Positions 16,201 through 24,758 of a DNA stretch of 64,000 nt are shown here, piece after piece. The notes beneath the pieces are model-generated. The model had not been told where the DNA came from, did no database searches, and saw only the letters and a list, made by a program, of their open reading frames with translations. The translations under genes were made by a program, and so were the position numbers. Position 1 is the stretch's first letter; the number at the start of each line of letters is the position of its first letter. Location of the stretch: NCBI GenBank assembly GCA_037191015.1, contig JBBCKD010000021.1, forward strand, positions 62,001 to 126,000. Reading direction: 5' to 3'. Origin of the DNA: Ravibacter sp037191015 (lineage in GTDB: Bacteria; Bacteroidota; Bacteroidia; Cytophagales; Spirosomataceae).

Positions 16201-16416
16201 ATGGCAAAGTATTCAAAAAAAGCCCAGGAGCTGATAGGGCGGATCATGCGTAAGAAAAAAGCCGGGAAGCTGTACAGCAGCAGTGGCGATAAAGTAACGG
16301 ACGATAAGCAGGCCGTAGCAATCGGTATTTCCGAAGCGAGGGAGAAAGGCTATAAAGTACCCCAACCATCTAAAAGCACCAGGAAGAAGACCGCCGGCGG
16401 TCCGGGGAAAAAATAA
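16201..16416 (+). CDS. Small basic DUF6496-like protein
   Basis: 71 residues, strongly basic (KKAQELIGRIMRKKKAGKL, KSTRKKTAGG). The central part SSSGDKVTDDKQAVAIGISEARE is, written in shorter pieces, SSSGDKVTDDKQ then AVAIGISEARE, the pattern I associate with DUF6496 small proteins that often accompany stress genes in Bacteroidota and Proteobacteria. Function unknown; a nucleic-acid-binding or stress-packing role is a guess from charge. It lies 12 bases after the SDR gene. Confidence 0.7.
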   Translation: MAKYSKKAQELIGRIMRKKKAGKLYSSSGDKVTDDKQAVAIGISEAREKGYKVPQPSKSTRKKTAGGPGKK

Positions 16417-16457
16417 CAGGCCGGGAAACCCTGCGGCGTCATTGTCCGGAACCGGAG

Positions 16458-17153
16458 TTAGCCGCCGTTTCTCTTGCAGAATCTGTCCGAGGCTTCTGCG
16501 CAGGTATGAGCGCCGCATTCAGGGCATACGAACGTCCGGTCGGCCTGGTATTCACTCGTGTAACCGCATTTGATGCATGCAAACAAGCCGGGGAAGGGGA
16601 TTGCTTTGTATTTCTTTTTGAACTTTTCAGGGCAGATATCCAGTCCCGGCCTGACTTCGTTTTCGGGCTGGCGGAAAACGCTGACGTCTCCGTTGACTTC
16701 CAGGATAGCGCGGCGAACCTGGCCAAGGTGCTCTACGCCGCTGATGCGGAGCTCCATGAAAAATTCGTCAGGAGAAATACTTTCGCCTACAAAAAAGTCG
16801 GTAAAGCGGCCGTCCTCTATGATATTAACGGCTTCGCCTTCTATAAGCCGTTCAAGCCGGGGCCATTTGAGAGTCAGGTAAGTGGTGAGGCGGTACACCA
16901 GGATAATGGTCGCCAGTGTTAAGATGACGGGCAGCAGGCCGACTTCCTTGTAAAAAGCGACGTCGCCCGCCGCCGATCCCAGCGTGAGGATGATAACCAG
17001 CTCAAAAAGCGTAAGCTGCCTGACTCCCCGCTTACCGGTACATTTCAAGGCAACTAAAACAAGTAGGAAGCTTAAAGCGCTTCGCAATGCTACTTCGCCT
17101 AAAAACGACCAGGATTCCCCTGCCAGTAGCAAGCCTTCGAACGGTTCCGGCAT
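16458..17153 (-). CDS. DUF421 (YetF-like) membrane protein with zinc ribbon
   Basis: 231 residues. Three N-terminal transmembrane helices (about 20-90; KCTGKRGVRQLTLFELVIILTLGSA is, in shorter parts, GKRGVRQLTLFELV and IILTLGSA) and a cytoplasmic DUF421 domain (PF04239) with GEAVNIIEDGRF and the DEFFMELRISGVEHLGQVR stretch. The C-terminal 50 residues add four Cys in two CxxC pairs (CIKCG, CPECG), a probable zinc ribbon that many YetF homologues lack. Function of the family is unknown. Transcribed alone. Confidence 0.85.
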   Translation of the reverse strand: MPEPFEGLLLAGESWSFLGEVALRSALSFLLVLVALKCTGKRGVRQLTLFELVIILTLGSAAGDVAFYKEVGLLPVILTLATIILVYRLTTYLTLKWPRLERLIEGEAVNIIEDGRFTDFFVGESISPDEFFMELRISGVEHLGQVRRAILEVNGDVSVFRQPENEVRPGLDICPEKFKKKYKAIPFPGLFACIKCGYTSEYQADRTFVCPECGAHTCAEASDRFCKRNGG

Positions 17154-17196
17154 ATAGAGCTGAAGTGAGATTAGCGGTTTATTACAAATATTTTAT

Positions 17197-17598
17197 TTAT
17201 TTCAATCGTTCTAAAACGCCTTTTCGCTTGACAATATTTTTATAATCCCATTGTATCTCCCTTGATTTTTCGATCCACCGTTTCAAATCTCGGGTATTGA
17301 TTTCGTCGGCAGATTTATAAAAAACGGAAGCGTCTTTAAATTTTCCACCCCTTATATTCAATTGCTCTTCCTCAAAGTCCGCTCCGCTCCAGAACATCAA
17401 TCTCAGTCCTTTTTTCTGTTTGCTGTAGCCCGCTACGGGGTTGCCGTCGAGAAACCAGACAGGGTGGCCGTGCCAGATCTTGTTTTCGGCTTCCGGCAGA
17501 TGCGCGGTAATCTCTCCCGCGAGCAATTCGCAGATGGCCTTGTCTTCAGTCGTTTGCGAGCTATTGTAGTCCGAAATACCTTTTGAAATCGTAGCCAT
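17197..17598 (-). CDS. DUF1801 (YdhG-like) protein
   Basis: 133 residues of a single DUF1801 domain (PF08818), with the family's EAENKIWHGHPVWFLDGNPVAGY region (in shorter parts EAENKIWHGHPVWF and LDGNPVAGY) and KKGLRLMFWSGADF. The fold resembles iron-chaperone YdhG/frataxin-like proteins but no activity is established. The ATG lies 4 bases after the stop of the AHSA1 gene, so both depend on the operator-embedded promoter upstream of that gene. AHSA1 with DUF1801 genes often occurs in ArsR-controlled small operons. Confidence 0.88.
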   Translation of the reverse strand: MATISKGISDYNSSQTTEDKAICELLAGEITAHLPEAENKIWHGHPVWFLDGNPVAGYSKQKKGLRLMFWSGADFEEEQLNIRGGKFKDASVFYKSADEINTRDLKRWIEKSREIQWDYKNIVKRKGVLERLK

Positions 17599-17602
17599 AT
17601 CC

Positions 17603-18115
17603 CTATTGTTTTTCCAGATCCGACAGTAATTCGTCCAGGTTTTGCAGCGCCATTGTAAAGCCTTCCTTCAACCCCATTGAGATCAGCGCCTCTATATCTT
17701 CCCAGGTGTCTTGTTGCAAAGTTACATTTACGGTTGTAATGCCGTTATCCTCCGAAAGAATATTCGTCCATAATGAACGTGGTTTTCCTGAATTATCATT
17801 TCCGCGCTCGTCACAGAATGCGTCCAGCCAGGAAACGAGCTTTTGAAATTCGATTTTTGTGTAGTCAGCCTTGCACCAGTGAATTTCATCTTTAGGGCTG
17901 ATCATACAGTACAGCCAGGTTCCGCCTTCTTTAAAGTCCAGTGTTTTGGTTTTGTTCCGGTATGGTCTGGGCGCCCACCACTGATCAAGCAATTCAGCGG
18001 TTGTCCATGCCTGCCATACCAGTTCGAGATTGGCATTGAACTCGCGTTTTACATGGATGGTTTTGTTTTCCTTGTTTACGGAGAAATCGAATAACAGATT
18101 ACTTTTCATTGTCAA
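17603..18115 (-). CDS. SRPBCC / AHSA1 domain protein
   Basis: 170 residues of an AHSA1 (activator of Hsp90 ATPase homologue 1-like, PF08327) domain in the START/SRPBCC fold: REFNANLELVWQAWTTAELLDQWW (shorter: REFNANLELVWQAW, TTAELLDQWW), GGTWLYCM and a C-terminal GLKEGFTMALQNLDELL helix. The deep ligand cavity of this fold binds hydrophobic compounds; the ligand is unknown. It heads a two-gene unit with DUF1801, driven by a promoter inside a long palindrome (18149-18190). Confidence 0.92.
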   Translation of the reverse strand: MTMKSNLLFDFSVNKENKTIHVKREFNANLELVWQAWTTAELLDQWWAPRPYRNKTKTLDFKEGGTWLYCMISPKDEIHWCKADYTKIEFQKLVSWLDAFCDERGNDNSGKPRSLWTNILSEDNGITTVNVTLQQDTWEDIEALISMGLKEGFTMALQNLDELLSDLEKQ

Positions 18116-18148
18116 GGTGTTTTATTAATCCTGCTATATTCTAATTAA

Positions 18149-18190
18149 GAAACCATTTGGTTGCAAATATATATGCAACTTTTTGGTTTC
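18149..18190 (-). promoter_or_regulatory. 42-bp palindrome overlapping the AHSA1-DUF1801 promoter
   Basis: GAAACCA (18149-18155) mirrors TGGTTTC (18184-18190), and GTTGCA mirrors TGCAAC around an AT-rich centre at about 18169. On the minus strand the centre reads TATATTTG (18164-18171), a full -7 match, with TTG 20 bases upstream as a -33 element. A dimeric repressor bound here would cover the promoter. No regulator gene lies next to it. Confidence 0.55.
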
Positions 18191-18265
18191 ACAATTTCTC
18201 CGCATTTTTTTTGACATTGTGCCTCTTGAGCCGGTATCAGACGGAGCAGCTGTTAACGGGAGTCG

Positions 18266-18358
18266 TCATTTCCCGTTGTTTTTGAAATCCAGCCCCGCTT
18301 CTTCCAATGCTTTTTTAAAGACAGACTTACAAACCTTTTTTACTTTCTCTGCCGCCAT
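18266..18358 (-). CDS. Possible 30-residue peptide
   Basis: A short frame (MAAEKVKKVCKSVFKKALEE, then ten more residues ending KNNGK) predicts one strongly amphipathic, Lys-rich helix. It lies 44 bases after the stop of the small membrane protein gene on the same strand. There is no recognisable family or ribosome-binding site; the frame also stays open upstream of this ATG. Only the composition speaks for it, so it is a weak call. Confidence 0.2.
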   Translation of the reverse strand: MAAEKVKKVCKSVFKKALEEAGLDFKNNGK

Positions 18359-18402
18359 ACGTGATTGATTATCTTCTACAATAAGCCGTAAACGGGAATA
18401 AA

Positions 18403-18723
18403 TTAAGTAAAGACAATAATACGAATGACTCTTAGCATCGCACCTAAGGACACGAGAATAATCCCCGAAAGAAAAAGGTATAAAGTCTTCCGGTAATACT
18501 TGTCTGCATTTTTGTGATTATACCGGTTGTTAAGGATACGAAATACAGAAGTTATCAGGAGCGCGATCCCTGTAAAGGTAAAAAGCATGATGAAATAGGG
18601 GATTCTCTGATCTTTGCCCGCTATCTTCACTATATCGACGATATAGTTGAGCACAAACCCCAGAATGATACCTGATGCGGTTACAAAAGGCTGCCTGTAT
18701 GTAAAGAGAGGATCCTTCTCCAT
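18403..18723 (-). CDS. Small membrane protein, unknown function
   Basis: 106 residues with three predicted transmembrane helices (about 12-30, 42-60 and 80-100) joined by short charged loops; FILLNNRYNHKNADKYYR-like cytosolic loop in the middle. Not recognised. The ATG is 2 bases from the stop of the C59 amide hydrolase gene, so the two are very probably co-transcribed and may act together at the inner membrane. Confidence 0.6.
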   Translation of the reverse strand: MEKDPLFTYRQPFVTASGIILGFVLNYIVDIVKIAGKDQRIPYFIMLFTFTGIALLITSVFRILNNRYNHKNADKYYRKTLYLFLSGIILVSLGAMLRVIRIIVFT

Positions 18724-18725
18724 TA

Positions 18726-19787
18726 TTATTGTATTCCTTGAAAGACCATCGGTTTACTATCGGCAAATTTGTCGGAAGATTCGCCGGCATAAACTTGTTG
18801 TTTATCCAGGGAGAGTTTTTTTACTTTTCCGGATTTGTCAAAATTCAGTTTCTTTAAATCTACCCATATCGCATTTGGACTTAGTGCATCCTCATAATAA
18901 TAAACGAGATTTTTATGATCGGCAACTATTCGCCATCTTGTTGTGGATAAATTCGGGAATCCTTCAGTGGAAATGCCGTAAGGGACCGAGCAATTCCTGA
19001 TGACGCTGAATACGCTTGCAACTGCTATCCTGGTGTTGTCTGTTTGGGGAATTGCACCAATATAATAGGAAGCACGGACAAACCTGTCGGCCGCCCGGTT
19101 GGTGCCGGGAAGAAAAATTTTACCCGGAATTTCTTTCCAATATTCATTGATGGCCAATTGCTCGTCAAAAACAGGATCGTTGGTCATCACTACATAAGAC
19201 GGATCGTGATGGATGACCAGTTTCCCGTTGACATATTCAAAAATAGCATTGTCTCCTGCGGGATCGGATAAGGAAAGGTGTATGGTAGTAAACTTATCTG
19301 TACCGGGGATAAAATCGGTTACCACTACAAACTCTTCTTTTCTGAATTCCAGGACAGCCTCTTTTACGGTTGCAAAATTGTCTAAGGCATATTGCGCCCA
19401 TAAAGAGATCGCGAGCCCTTTGACATTTCCGTCCTTTTCAAATGGCGGATATTTTGAATTGTTCAGCCACAGCATATTGGCATTAAGACCTTTTTCATTC
19501 ATTCCGTCAGAGCTACCCAGATCCCAGGAGCTGGCAATGACACTGCCGTATTTTGAGGTCCATTTAATACTGTTTTTCCCTGCTTGTCCTTCTCTTTGCA
19601 TGCCTCGCGGAAACATCCATAAGTTAGCGGGTATTTCCATGGAAAAATCCATCGTCCGACCAGTGATAATAGTGCCGTTCGGCCCCTTGTATACTACGCG
19701 GGTACAGGCATCTACTCTGGAGCCCGTTGTTAGGAGACCTATCATCATGATAGTCATCAAAGCGTTTTTCATAGTCAGTAGTTTCAT
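18726..19787 (-). CDS. Linear amide C-N hydrolase, choloylglycine hydrolase (C59) family
   Basis: 353 residues. The signal peptide (about 1-27) ends directly before Cys28 (DACTRVVY), so signal cleavage would itself expose the N-terminal nucleophile, as known for exported penicillin V acylases and bile salt hydrolases of this family. Other conserved residues: GRTMDFS with catalytic Arg/Asp, GMNEKGLNANMLWL, VMTNDP with the oxyanion Asn and TTRWR with the late Arg. The substrate could be a bile-acid conjugate, penicillin V or an acyl-homoserine lactone; environmental members often act on the last. Followed after 2 bases by a small membrane protein. Confidence 0.9.
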   Translation of the reverse strand: MKLLTMKNALMTIMMIGLLTTGSRVDACTRVVYKGPNGTIITGRTMDFSMEIPANLWMFPRGMQREGQAGKNSIKWTSKYGSVIASSWDLGSSDGMNEKGLNANMLWLNNSKYPPFEKDGNVKGLAISLWAQYALDNFATVKEAVLEFRKEEFVVVTDFIPGTDKFTTIHLSLSDPAGDNAIFEYVNGKLVIHHDPSYVVMTNDPVFDEQLAINEYWKEIPGKIFLPGTNRAADRFVRASYYIGAIPQTDNTRIAVASVFSVIRNCSVPYGISTEGFPNLSTTRWRIVADHKNLVYYYEDALSPNAIWVDLKKLNFDKSGKVKKLSLDKQQVYAGESSDKFADSKPMVFQGIQ

Positions 19788-20015
19788 AACCTTGTTGTTT
19801 TATTGATTAGGTGTTCCGTTATGGCTTGATTGCTGGTGGTTTGGGGCTTTTGGGTTTTCAGGGATTCGGGAAAATAGCCTGACGGTATTCACCATCCGGT
19901 TTTGAAGATTTTGTGCTATCAAGGGTTACAGTGTAAGTATAGTAAGAAATTGCATAAATATAACGCCAGTCCTGCGGAATTTCAACCTCCCGTTTTCCCA
20001 ACGCAAAAATCACCC

Positions 20016-20023
20016 TAACTTTG
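20016..20023 (+). promoter_or_regulatory. Candidate -7 box next to the ABC-F start
   Basis: TAACTTTG is a full match to TAnnTTTG but ends only 4 bases before the ATG, so a transcript from it would be essentially leaderless. No clear -33 element. Confidence 0.3.
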
Positions 20024-20027
20024 CGGC

Positions 20028-21926
20028 ATGATCGCGATTACTAATCTGAGCTATTACCTGGGCGACAGGCCGCTCTATGAGGAGGCCTCACTTCATATCA
20101 AGCCCAAAATGAAAATAGGCCTTATCGGCCTCAACGGAACAGGGAAATCAACGCTTCTGCGTATTATAAACGGGGAATACCAGCCCGACGGCGGTACTAT
20201 CTCCAAGTCGGGCGACTGTACCATCGGGTTCCTCAACCAGGATTTGCTGTCGTACCAGACTGACGATTCCATCCTTTCGGTAGCCATGCAGGCCTTCGAG
20301 AGACAGAATGTGCTGCAGAGACAAATAGACAAGATCCTGCATGACATGGAGGTTAACTACCACGACGACCTGGTAGATAAGCTGGCGCGTGTCCAGGAGG
20401 AGTTCGAGGCGCTCGACGGCTATTCGATCCAGTCGAAGGCCGAATCCATCCTGGAAGGGCTCGGGTTTTCGACTACCGACCTGCAGAAGCCGCTGAGAGA
20501 GTTTTCGGGTGGCTGGCGGATGCGCGTGATGCTTGCCAGGCTCCTGCTTCAGAAGCCGTCGCTGCTGATGCTCGATGAGCCGACCAACCACCTTGACCTT
20601 CCCTCTATCCAGTGGGTGGAAAAATACATCCAGAATTACGAAGGCGCCGTCATCGTTGTTTCCCACGACCGGGAATTCCTGGACAACGTCGTAGACAATA
20701 TCGTAGAGGTGTCGGGTGCGAAGCTGAACCATTATTCAGGCAACTATTCCTATTATATCGAAGAAAAAACACTCCGGAACGAGATCCAACGAGGTGCTTT
20801 CGAAAACCAGCAGGCCAAGATCAGGCAGACGGAAAGGTTTATAGAGCGGTTCAAAGCCAAAGCCACCAAGTCGCGCCAGGTACAAAGCCGGGTGAAGTCA
20901 CTGGCAAAAATGGAATTGGTCGAGGAGGTGCTGGACGAAAATACCAAAGTACATTTCCGCTTCCAGTTTACCACCCAGCCGGGGCGCCATATCCTTCACC
21001 TAGAAAATGTTTCCAAGGCATACGGCGATAAGGAAATATTGAAGAACAATACCATTTCGATAGAAAGAGGCGATAAAATCGCATTGATAGGTGCGAACGG
21101 GAAGGGGAAATCGACGGCGCTGCGTATCGTTGCGGGTACCGAAGATGTGGACGGGGCGCGAAGACTGGGGCATAACGTCGAATTTACTTTTTACGCCCAG
21201 CACCAGCTTGAGTCGCTGAACCTTAGCCACAACCTCATAGAAGAGCTGAAGTATGCCAACCCGACCAAGACGGAAGCTTCGCTGAGGACGGTGCTCGGAT
21301 GTTTCCTGTTTACGGGCGACGATGTTTTCAAGAAAATAAAAGTGCTTTCCGGCGGTGAAAAATCAAGGGTCGCGCTGGCGAAGGTGCTGCTTTCGCAGGC
21401 GAATTTCCTCCTGCTCGATGAGCCGACCAACCACCTTGACATGCAGTCGGTCAACATCCTGATACAGGCGCTTCAGCAATACGAGGGCAGCTATATCGTG
21501 GTATCGCACGACCGCTATTTCGTCGAATCGATCGCGAACAAAATATGGTTTATCGAAGACAAGCAGATCAAGGAATATCCCGGTACATACGACGAATATT
21601 GCATCTGGATGGAAAGCAGGACCGGTAACGAGGCGCCGTCCGCTCCTCAGAAAACGGCGGCTCCTAAGGCGGAAAATAAGCCGAAGGCCGACGACGAAAG
21701 CCGCGCCCGCCGCAACCAGCTGAAAAAGCGGGTGGACGAGCTGGAAGAAGAGATTACCAGGCTGGAAAAGCATAAGATGGAGTGGGAAGCGAAGCTGGCA
21801 ACGCCTGAAGTATACGGCGATGCCGGTAAGCTCGCGGAAGCCAACAAAGCATATGATCGTGTGAAAGACCGGTTGGAGGAGGTGACCGGCGAATGGGAGG
21901 CAGCAGTGGAGGAAGCGGAAGCCTGA
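20028..21926 (+). CDS. ABC-F family ATPase (ribosome-associated)
   Basis: 632 residues. Two ABC ATPase domains without membrane segments: Walker A GLNGTGKST (34-42) and GANGKGKST (about 351-359), ABC signatures FSGGWRMR and LSGGEKSR, and Walker B LLMLDEPTNHLD and LLLDEPTNHLD. A basic interdomain linker (FIERFKAKATKSRQVQSRVK) and a C-terminal coiled coil (about 560-630) complete the Uup/YkpA-like layout. ABC-F proteins act on the translating ribosome at the E site; some relieve stalling. A TAACTTTG box ends 4 bases before the ATG. Confidence 0.93.
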   Translation: MIAITNLSYYLGDRPLYEEASLHIKPKMKIGLIGLNGTGKSTLLRIINGEYQPDGGTISKSGDCTIGFLNQDLLSYQTDDSILSVAMQAFERQNVLQRQIDKILHDMEVNYHDDLVDKLARVQEEFEALDGYSIQSKAESILEGLGFSTTDLQKPLREFSGGWRMRVMLARLLLQKPSLLMLDEPTNHLDLPSIQWVEKYIQNYEGAVIVVSHDREFLDNVVDNIVEVSGAKLNHYSGNYSYYIEEKTLRNEIQRGAFENQQAKIRQTERFIERFKAKATKSRQVQSRVKSLAKMELVEEVLDENTKVHFRFQFTTQPGRHILHLENVSKAYGDKEILKNNTISIERGDKIALIGANGKGKSTALRIVAGTEDVDGARRLGHNVEFTFYAQHQLESLNLSHNLIEELKYANPTKTEASLRTVLGCFLFTGDDVFKKIKVLSGGEKSRVALAKVLLSQANFLLLDEPTNHLDMQSVNILIQALQQYEGSYIVVSHDRYFVESIANKIWFIEDKQIKEYPGTYDEYCIWMESRTGNEAPSAPQKTAAPKAENKPKADDESRARRNQLKKRVDELEEEITRLEKHKMEWEAKLATPEVYGDAGKLAEANKAYDRVKDRLEEVTGEWEAAVEEAEA

Positions 21927-21942
21927 CGGATGTAGCGATGTA

Positions 21943-21992
21943 TCCCGATAGTCATCGGGAGTGACGATGTGTCCCTCCGGTAGCTATCGGAG
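21943..21992. repeat. Pair of palindromic intergenic repeats after the ABC-F gene
   Basis: TCCCGATAGTCATCGGGA (21943-21960) and CTCCGGTAGCTATCGGAG (21975-21992) are two hairpins of similar sequence, each followed by a GTGACGAT or AGTGACGAT stretch, so the block is also a direct repeat. They lie just downstream of the ABC-F stop and may serve as REP-like elements or terminators without a U-tract. Confidence 0.6.
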
Positions 21993-22074
21993 CCATCAGG
22001 AGTGACGATAATTAATAAACCCGTTAAATTAAGTTAACTGGTTACCTACTCCCTTTTGGTAACGGATTAATCCT

Positions 22075-22082
22075 TACTTTTG
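22075..22082 (+). promoter_or_regulatory. Candidate promoter of the ftsX cluster
   Basis: TACTTTTG, full -7 consensus, with TTTG at 22055-22058. The spacing of 16 bases is shorter than the usual 19-21. The start of transcription would be near 22089, 29 bases before the ftsX ATG. Confidence 0.4.
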
Positions 22083-22117
22083 TGACCTGACGTCTCAAAG
22101 CGCACTCTTAAATAAGA

Positions 22118-22993
22118 ATGGCAAAAAAGAAGAAGATCGGTAGTTATCCCAACACGATGATCGTGGTAAGTCTTACCGCGGCGCTATTCCTGATTGGGTT
22201 CTGCGGCTTGCTTGTGATCCAATCCAGGAAGCTCGTTTCAGTTATCAAGCAGAATCTCCAGGTGACTGTTTTTCTTGAGAAGGACCTGGGGCCCGCCGAA
22301 CGGGAAAATCTCTACAAGGAGATCCGGGAAAAGCCTTTTATCCTGAAGGGAGCAGATTCATCAGTCGTTTTTGTCTCCAGGGAACAGGCGGCCAGGGAGT
22401 TCATCGAAGGGACCAAAGAGGATTTTACCACTCTTCTCGGTGAAAACCCCCTTCTCGACAGCTATCGCGTAAAAGTGGATGAGGAGTATTTCAACGAGGA
22501 AAAGCTGAAAGCGATACAGGGCCAGCTCGAGCGGCTGAAAGGAGTTCACGAGGTGGTTTATCACCAGGACCTGGCCGACCAGATCAACCGGAATATTTCA
22601 AAGGTATACCTGGTGCTGGCGGCATTCGCAATCGTGATGCTGATCATCATCGTGATCCTGATCAACAACACCATCAAGCTTGCCATTTATTCGCAGCGCT
22701 TCCTGATACGCAGCATGCAGCTTGTAGGGGCTACCGACGGCTTTATCCAGAGGCCTTTCCTGATGCACGGCGCATTACAGGGTGTAGTAGGAGGGGTTTT
22801 AGCCTGCATTTTTCTCGTGATTTTGCAGCAAACGGCCGTCCGCAATATCGAAGGGCTTGTGGTGCTGCAGGAATATTCCAAGCTGGGCATCCTGCTGCTG
22901 GTGGTTATTTTGCTGGGCGTCCTGGTCGGGCTTGCCTGTACGTACCAGTCCCTGTCCCGCTACCTGCGCATAAGTCTCGACGACCTTTATTGA
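22118..22993 (+). CDS. ftsX: Cell division protein FtsX
   Basis: 291 residues. One N-terminal helix (about 16-36), a periplasmic extracellular loop domain (about 37-160; LQVTVFLEKDLGPAERE), then three helices with the FtsX/MacB permease signature SMQLVGATDGFIQRPFL. With the ATPase FtsE (not in this window) it links septal ring assembly to peptidoglycan hydrolase activation. It heads the conserved Bacteroidota run ftsX-DUF3098-uppP-truB-ribF, with genes close together or overlapping. Confidence 0.93.
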   Translation: MAKKKKIGSYPNTMIVVSLTAALFLIGFCGLLVIQSRKLVSVIKQNLQVTVFLEKDLGPAERENLYKEIREKPFILKGADSSVVFVSREQAAREFIEGTKEDFTTLLGENPLLDSYRVKVDEEYFNEEKLKAIQGQLERLKGVHEVVYHQDLADQINRNISKVYLVLAAFAIVMLIIIVILINNTIKLAIYSQRFLIRSMQLVGATDGFIQRPFLMHGALQGVVGGVLACIFLVILQQTAVRNIEGLVVLQEYSKLGILLLVVILLGVLVGLACTYQSLSRYLRISLDDLY

Positions 22994-23032
22994 TTTTTAA
23001 AACAGATCTGTTTGATCTTTAACCATAGTAAA

Positions 23033-23245
23033 ATGGCTGATAAAAAAGCGTTTCCGTTTACTTCCACCAACTACAAGCTTTTGCTGGCAGGCATCCTGAT
23101 CATACTTGCCGGTTTTATCATAATGAGCCTCGACGGTGAGGAGTTCGGTTTCGGTTTCCTCGGGCTCACCCTGGGGCCGCTTATCGTGATCGGGGGCTTT
23201 ATATTCCAGTTTTGGGCCATCTTTAAAAAACCGGCTCAAAAATGA
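23033..23245 (+). CDS. DUF3098 small membrane protein
   Basis: 70 residues from the ATG at 23033; a TTG seven codons upstream is in frame but the MADKKAFPFTSTNYKLLL start agrees with the family. Two transmembrane helices (about 16-35 and 45-65). DUF3098 (PF11297) is found almost only in Bacteroidota in this position between ftsX and uppP; function unknown, but the setting suggests cell-envelope growth. The stop overlaps the uppP start by 4 bases (ATGA), which points to translational coupling. Confidence 0.88.
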   Translation: MADKKAFPFTSTNYKLLLAGILIILAGFIIMSLDGEEFGFGFLGLTLGPLIVIGGFIFQFWAIFKKPAQK

Positions 23246-24027
23246 ATTTCTGGCAAGCCGTAGTACTGGCCATTGTAGAAGGGCTGACCGAATTTCTACC
23301 GGTTTCTTCTACAGGGCATATGATTATTGCCTCCTCCTTCATGGGTATCGGGCACGATGAATTTGTAAAAATGTTTACGGTCAATATCCAGTTCGGCGCG
23401 ATCCTGTCTGTGGTAGTGCTTTACTGGAAGCGATTTGTAAAAGACATCGATTTTAATTTTTACCTGAAGCTGCTGGCGGCTTTTATACCGGCTGCCGTAT
23501 TCGGCTTCCTGCTCAACGACTGGATAGACATGCTTCTGGAGAATGTCTACGTAGTGGCTGTGACCCTGCTGCTCGGAGGCATTGTGCTGGTATTTATCGA
23601 CAAATGGATCAATGCGCCGCAGGAAGAGAAGCCGATGAGCTTTGCGCAGGCATTCAAAATCGGGTTTTTCCAGTGTATTGCGATGATCCCCGGCGTATCG
23701 CGCTCGGCGGCCACTATCATAGGCGGGATGATGCAGGGCTTTTCAAGGAAGCAGGCTGCCGAGTTCTCGTTTTTTCTTGCCGTGCCTACTATGGCGGCTG
23801 CCGGCGGCTACAAGCTGCTGAAAACCTACGATACCATACAGGCCGAAGATGTGAAGATATTGCTGATCGGTAATCTCGTGGCATTCGTAGTGGCGATGTT
23901 GGCCATTAAGTTTTTCATCGGCTATGTGACGCGCTACGGATTCAAAGTGTTCGGCTATTACCGGATCGCACTGGGACTGCTCCTGCTTGCTCTCCTGGCT
24001 TCGGGCTATAAACTGGAGATCGTATAG
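23242..24027 (+). CDS. uppP: Undecaprenyl-diphosphatase
   Basis: 261 residues with eight hydrophobic segments. Both BacA/UppP motifs are present: EGLTEFLPVSSTGH (residues 13-26) and the PGVSRSAATI motif near residue 150, containing the catalytic Glu, Ser and Arg residues. It dephosphorylates undecaprenyl diphosphate to recycle the lipid carrier for peptidoglycan and O-antigen synthesis, at the inner membrane. It overlaps the DUF3098 gene by 4 bases; truB follows 2 bases later. Confidence 0.96.
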   Translation: MNFWQAVVLAIVEGLTEFLPVSSTGHMIIASSFMGIGHDEFVKMFTVNIQFGAILSVVVLYWKRFVKDIDFNFYLKLLAAFIPAAVFGFLLNDWIDMLLENVYVVAVTLLLGGIVLVFIDKWINAPQEEKPMSFAQAFKIGFFQCIAMIPGVSRSAATIIGGMMQGFSRKQAAEFSFFLAVPTMAAAGGYKLLKTYDTIQAEDVKILLIGNLVAFVVAMLAIKFFIGYVTRYGFKVFGYYRIALGLLLLALLASGYKLEIV

Positions 24028-24029
24028 AT

Positions 24030-24743
24030 GTGACTGAGGGCCATTCAAATACAGCTCCCCAACCGGATCCCGGCGAGGTGATACTGATCGACAAGCCGCT
24101 TACCTGGACTTCCTTCGATGTAGCCAACAAGCTCAAAAGGGCCTGTAAATTCAAGAAAATCGGCCATGCCGGCACACTGGATCCGCTGGCAACCGGGTTG
24201 CTGATCCTGTGTACAGGAAAAAAAACGAAGGAAATCGATTTGTACCAGGCGCAGGAAAAAGAATATACCGGTACGCTGGTCCTGGGAAAAACCACCCCGT
24301 CGGTCGATCTCGAGACCACTTTTGACGGGGAATATCCAGTAGATCATATACTTTCCGGAACCAGGCTGCAGGACGCCGTAAAAGCGCTGACGGGTGAGCT
24401 CGACCAGAAGCCGCCGGTTTATTCGGCAGTAAGGGTAGGCGGGGAGCGCCTCTACAAAAAGGCGCGCCGCGGCGAGCAGGTCGAGGTAAAGACCCGGAAG
24501 GTCGTGATCCGCGAGTTCGAGATAGAGGCTCTGAACTTTCCGGAAATCGCGTTTCGTATCGTTTGTTCCAAAGGAACCTATATAAGGAGCATCGTCCGTG
24601 ATTTCGGCGAGCTGCTGGATAGCGGCGCCTACCTGAAAGAGCTGAGAAGGACGCGTATCGGTAGCTTCTGGGTCAAAGAGGCCTGGGATCTCGATACTTT
24701 TATCAGACAAAAACGCGCGGAGCTGGGCCTGCCCAATGAATAA
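24030..24743 (+). CDS. truB: tRNA pseudouridine(55) synthase
   Basis: 237 residues, starting at a GTG 2 bases after the uppP stop. TruB motifs: GEVILIDKPLTWTSFDV, GHAGTLDPLATG with catalytic Asp51, KEYTGTLVLGKTT, and SKGTYIRSIVRDFG. It converts U55 in the T-loop of tRNAs to pseudouridine. It is shorter than E. coli TruB (314 aa), lacking most of the C-terminal PUA-like part, as is usual in Bacteroidota. Part of the ftsX-uppP-truB-ribF run. Confidence 0.95.
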   Translation: MTEGHSNTAPQPDPGEVILIDKPLTWTSFDVANKLKRACKFKKIGHAGTLDPLATGLLILCTGKKTKEIDLYQAQEKEYTGTLVLGKTTPSVDLETTFDGEYPVDHILSGTRLQDAVKALTGELDQKPPVYSAVRVGGERLYKKARRGEQVEVKTRKVVIREFEIEALNFPEIAFRIVCSKGTYIRSIVRDFGELLDSGAYLKELRRTRIGSFWVKEAWDLDTFIRQKRAELGLPNE

Positions 24744-24758
24744 CTCCCGTGAATATCC

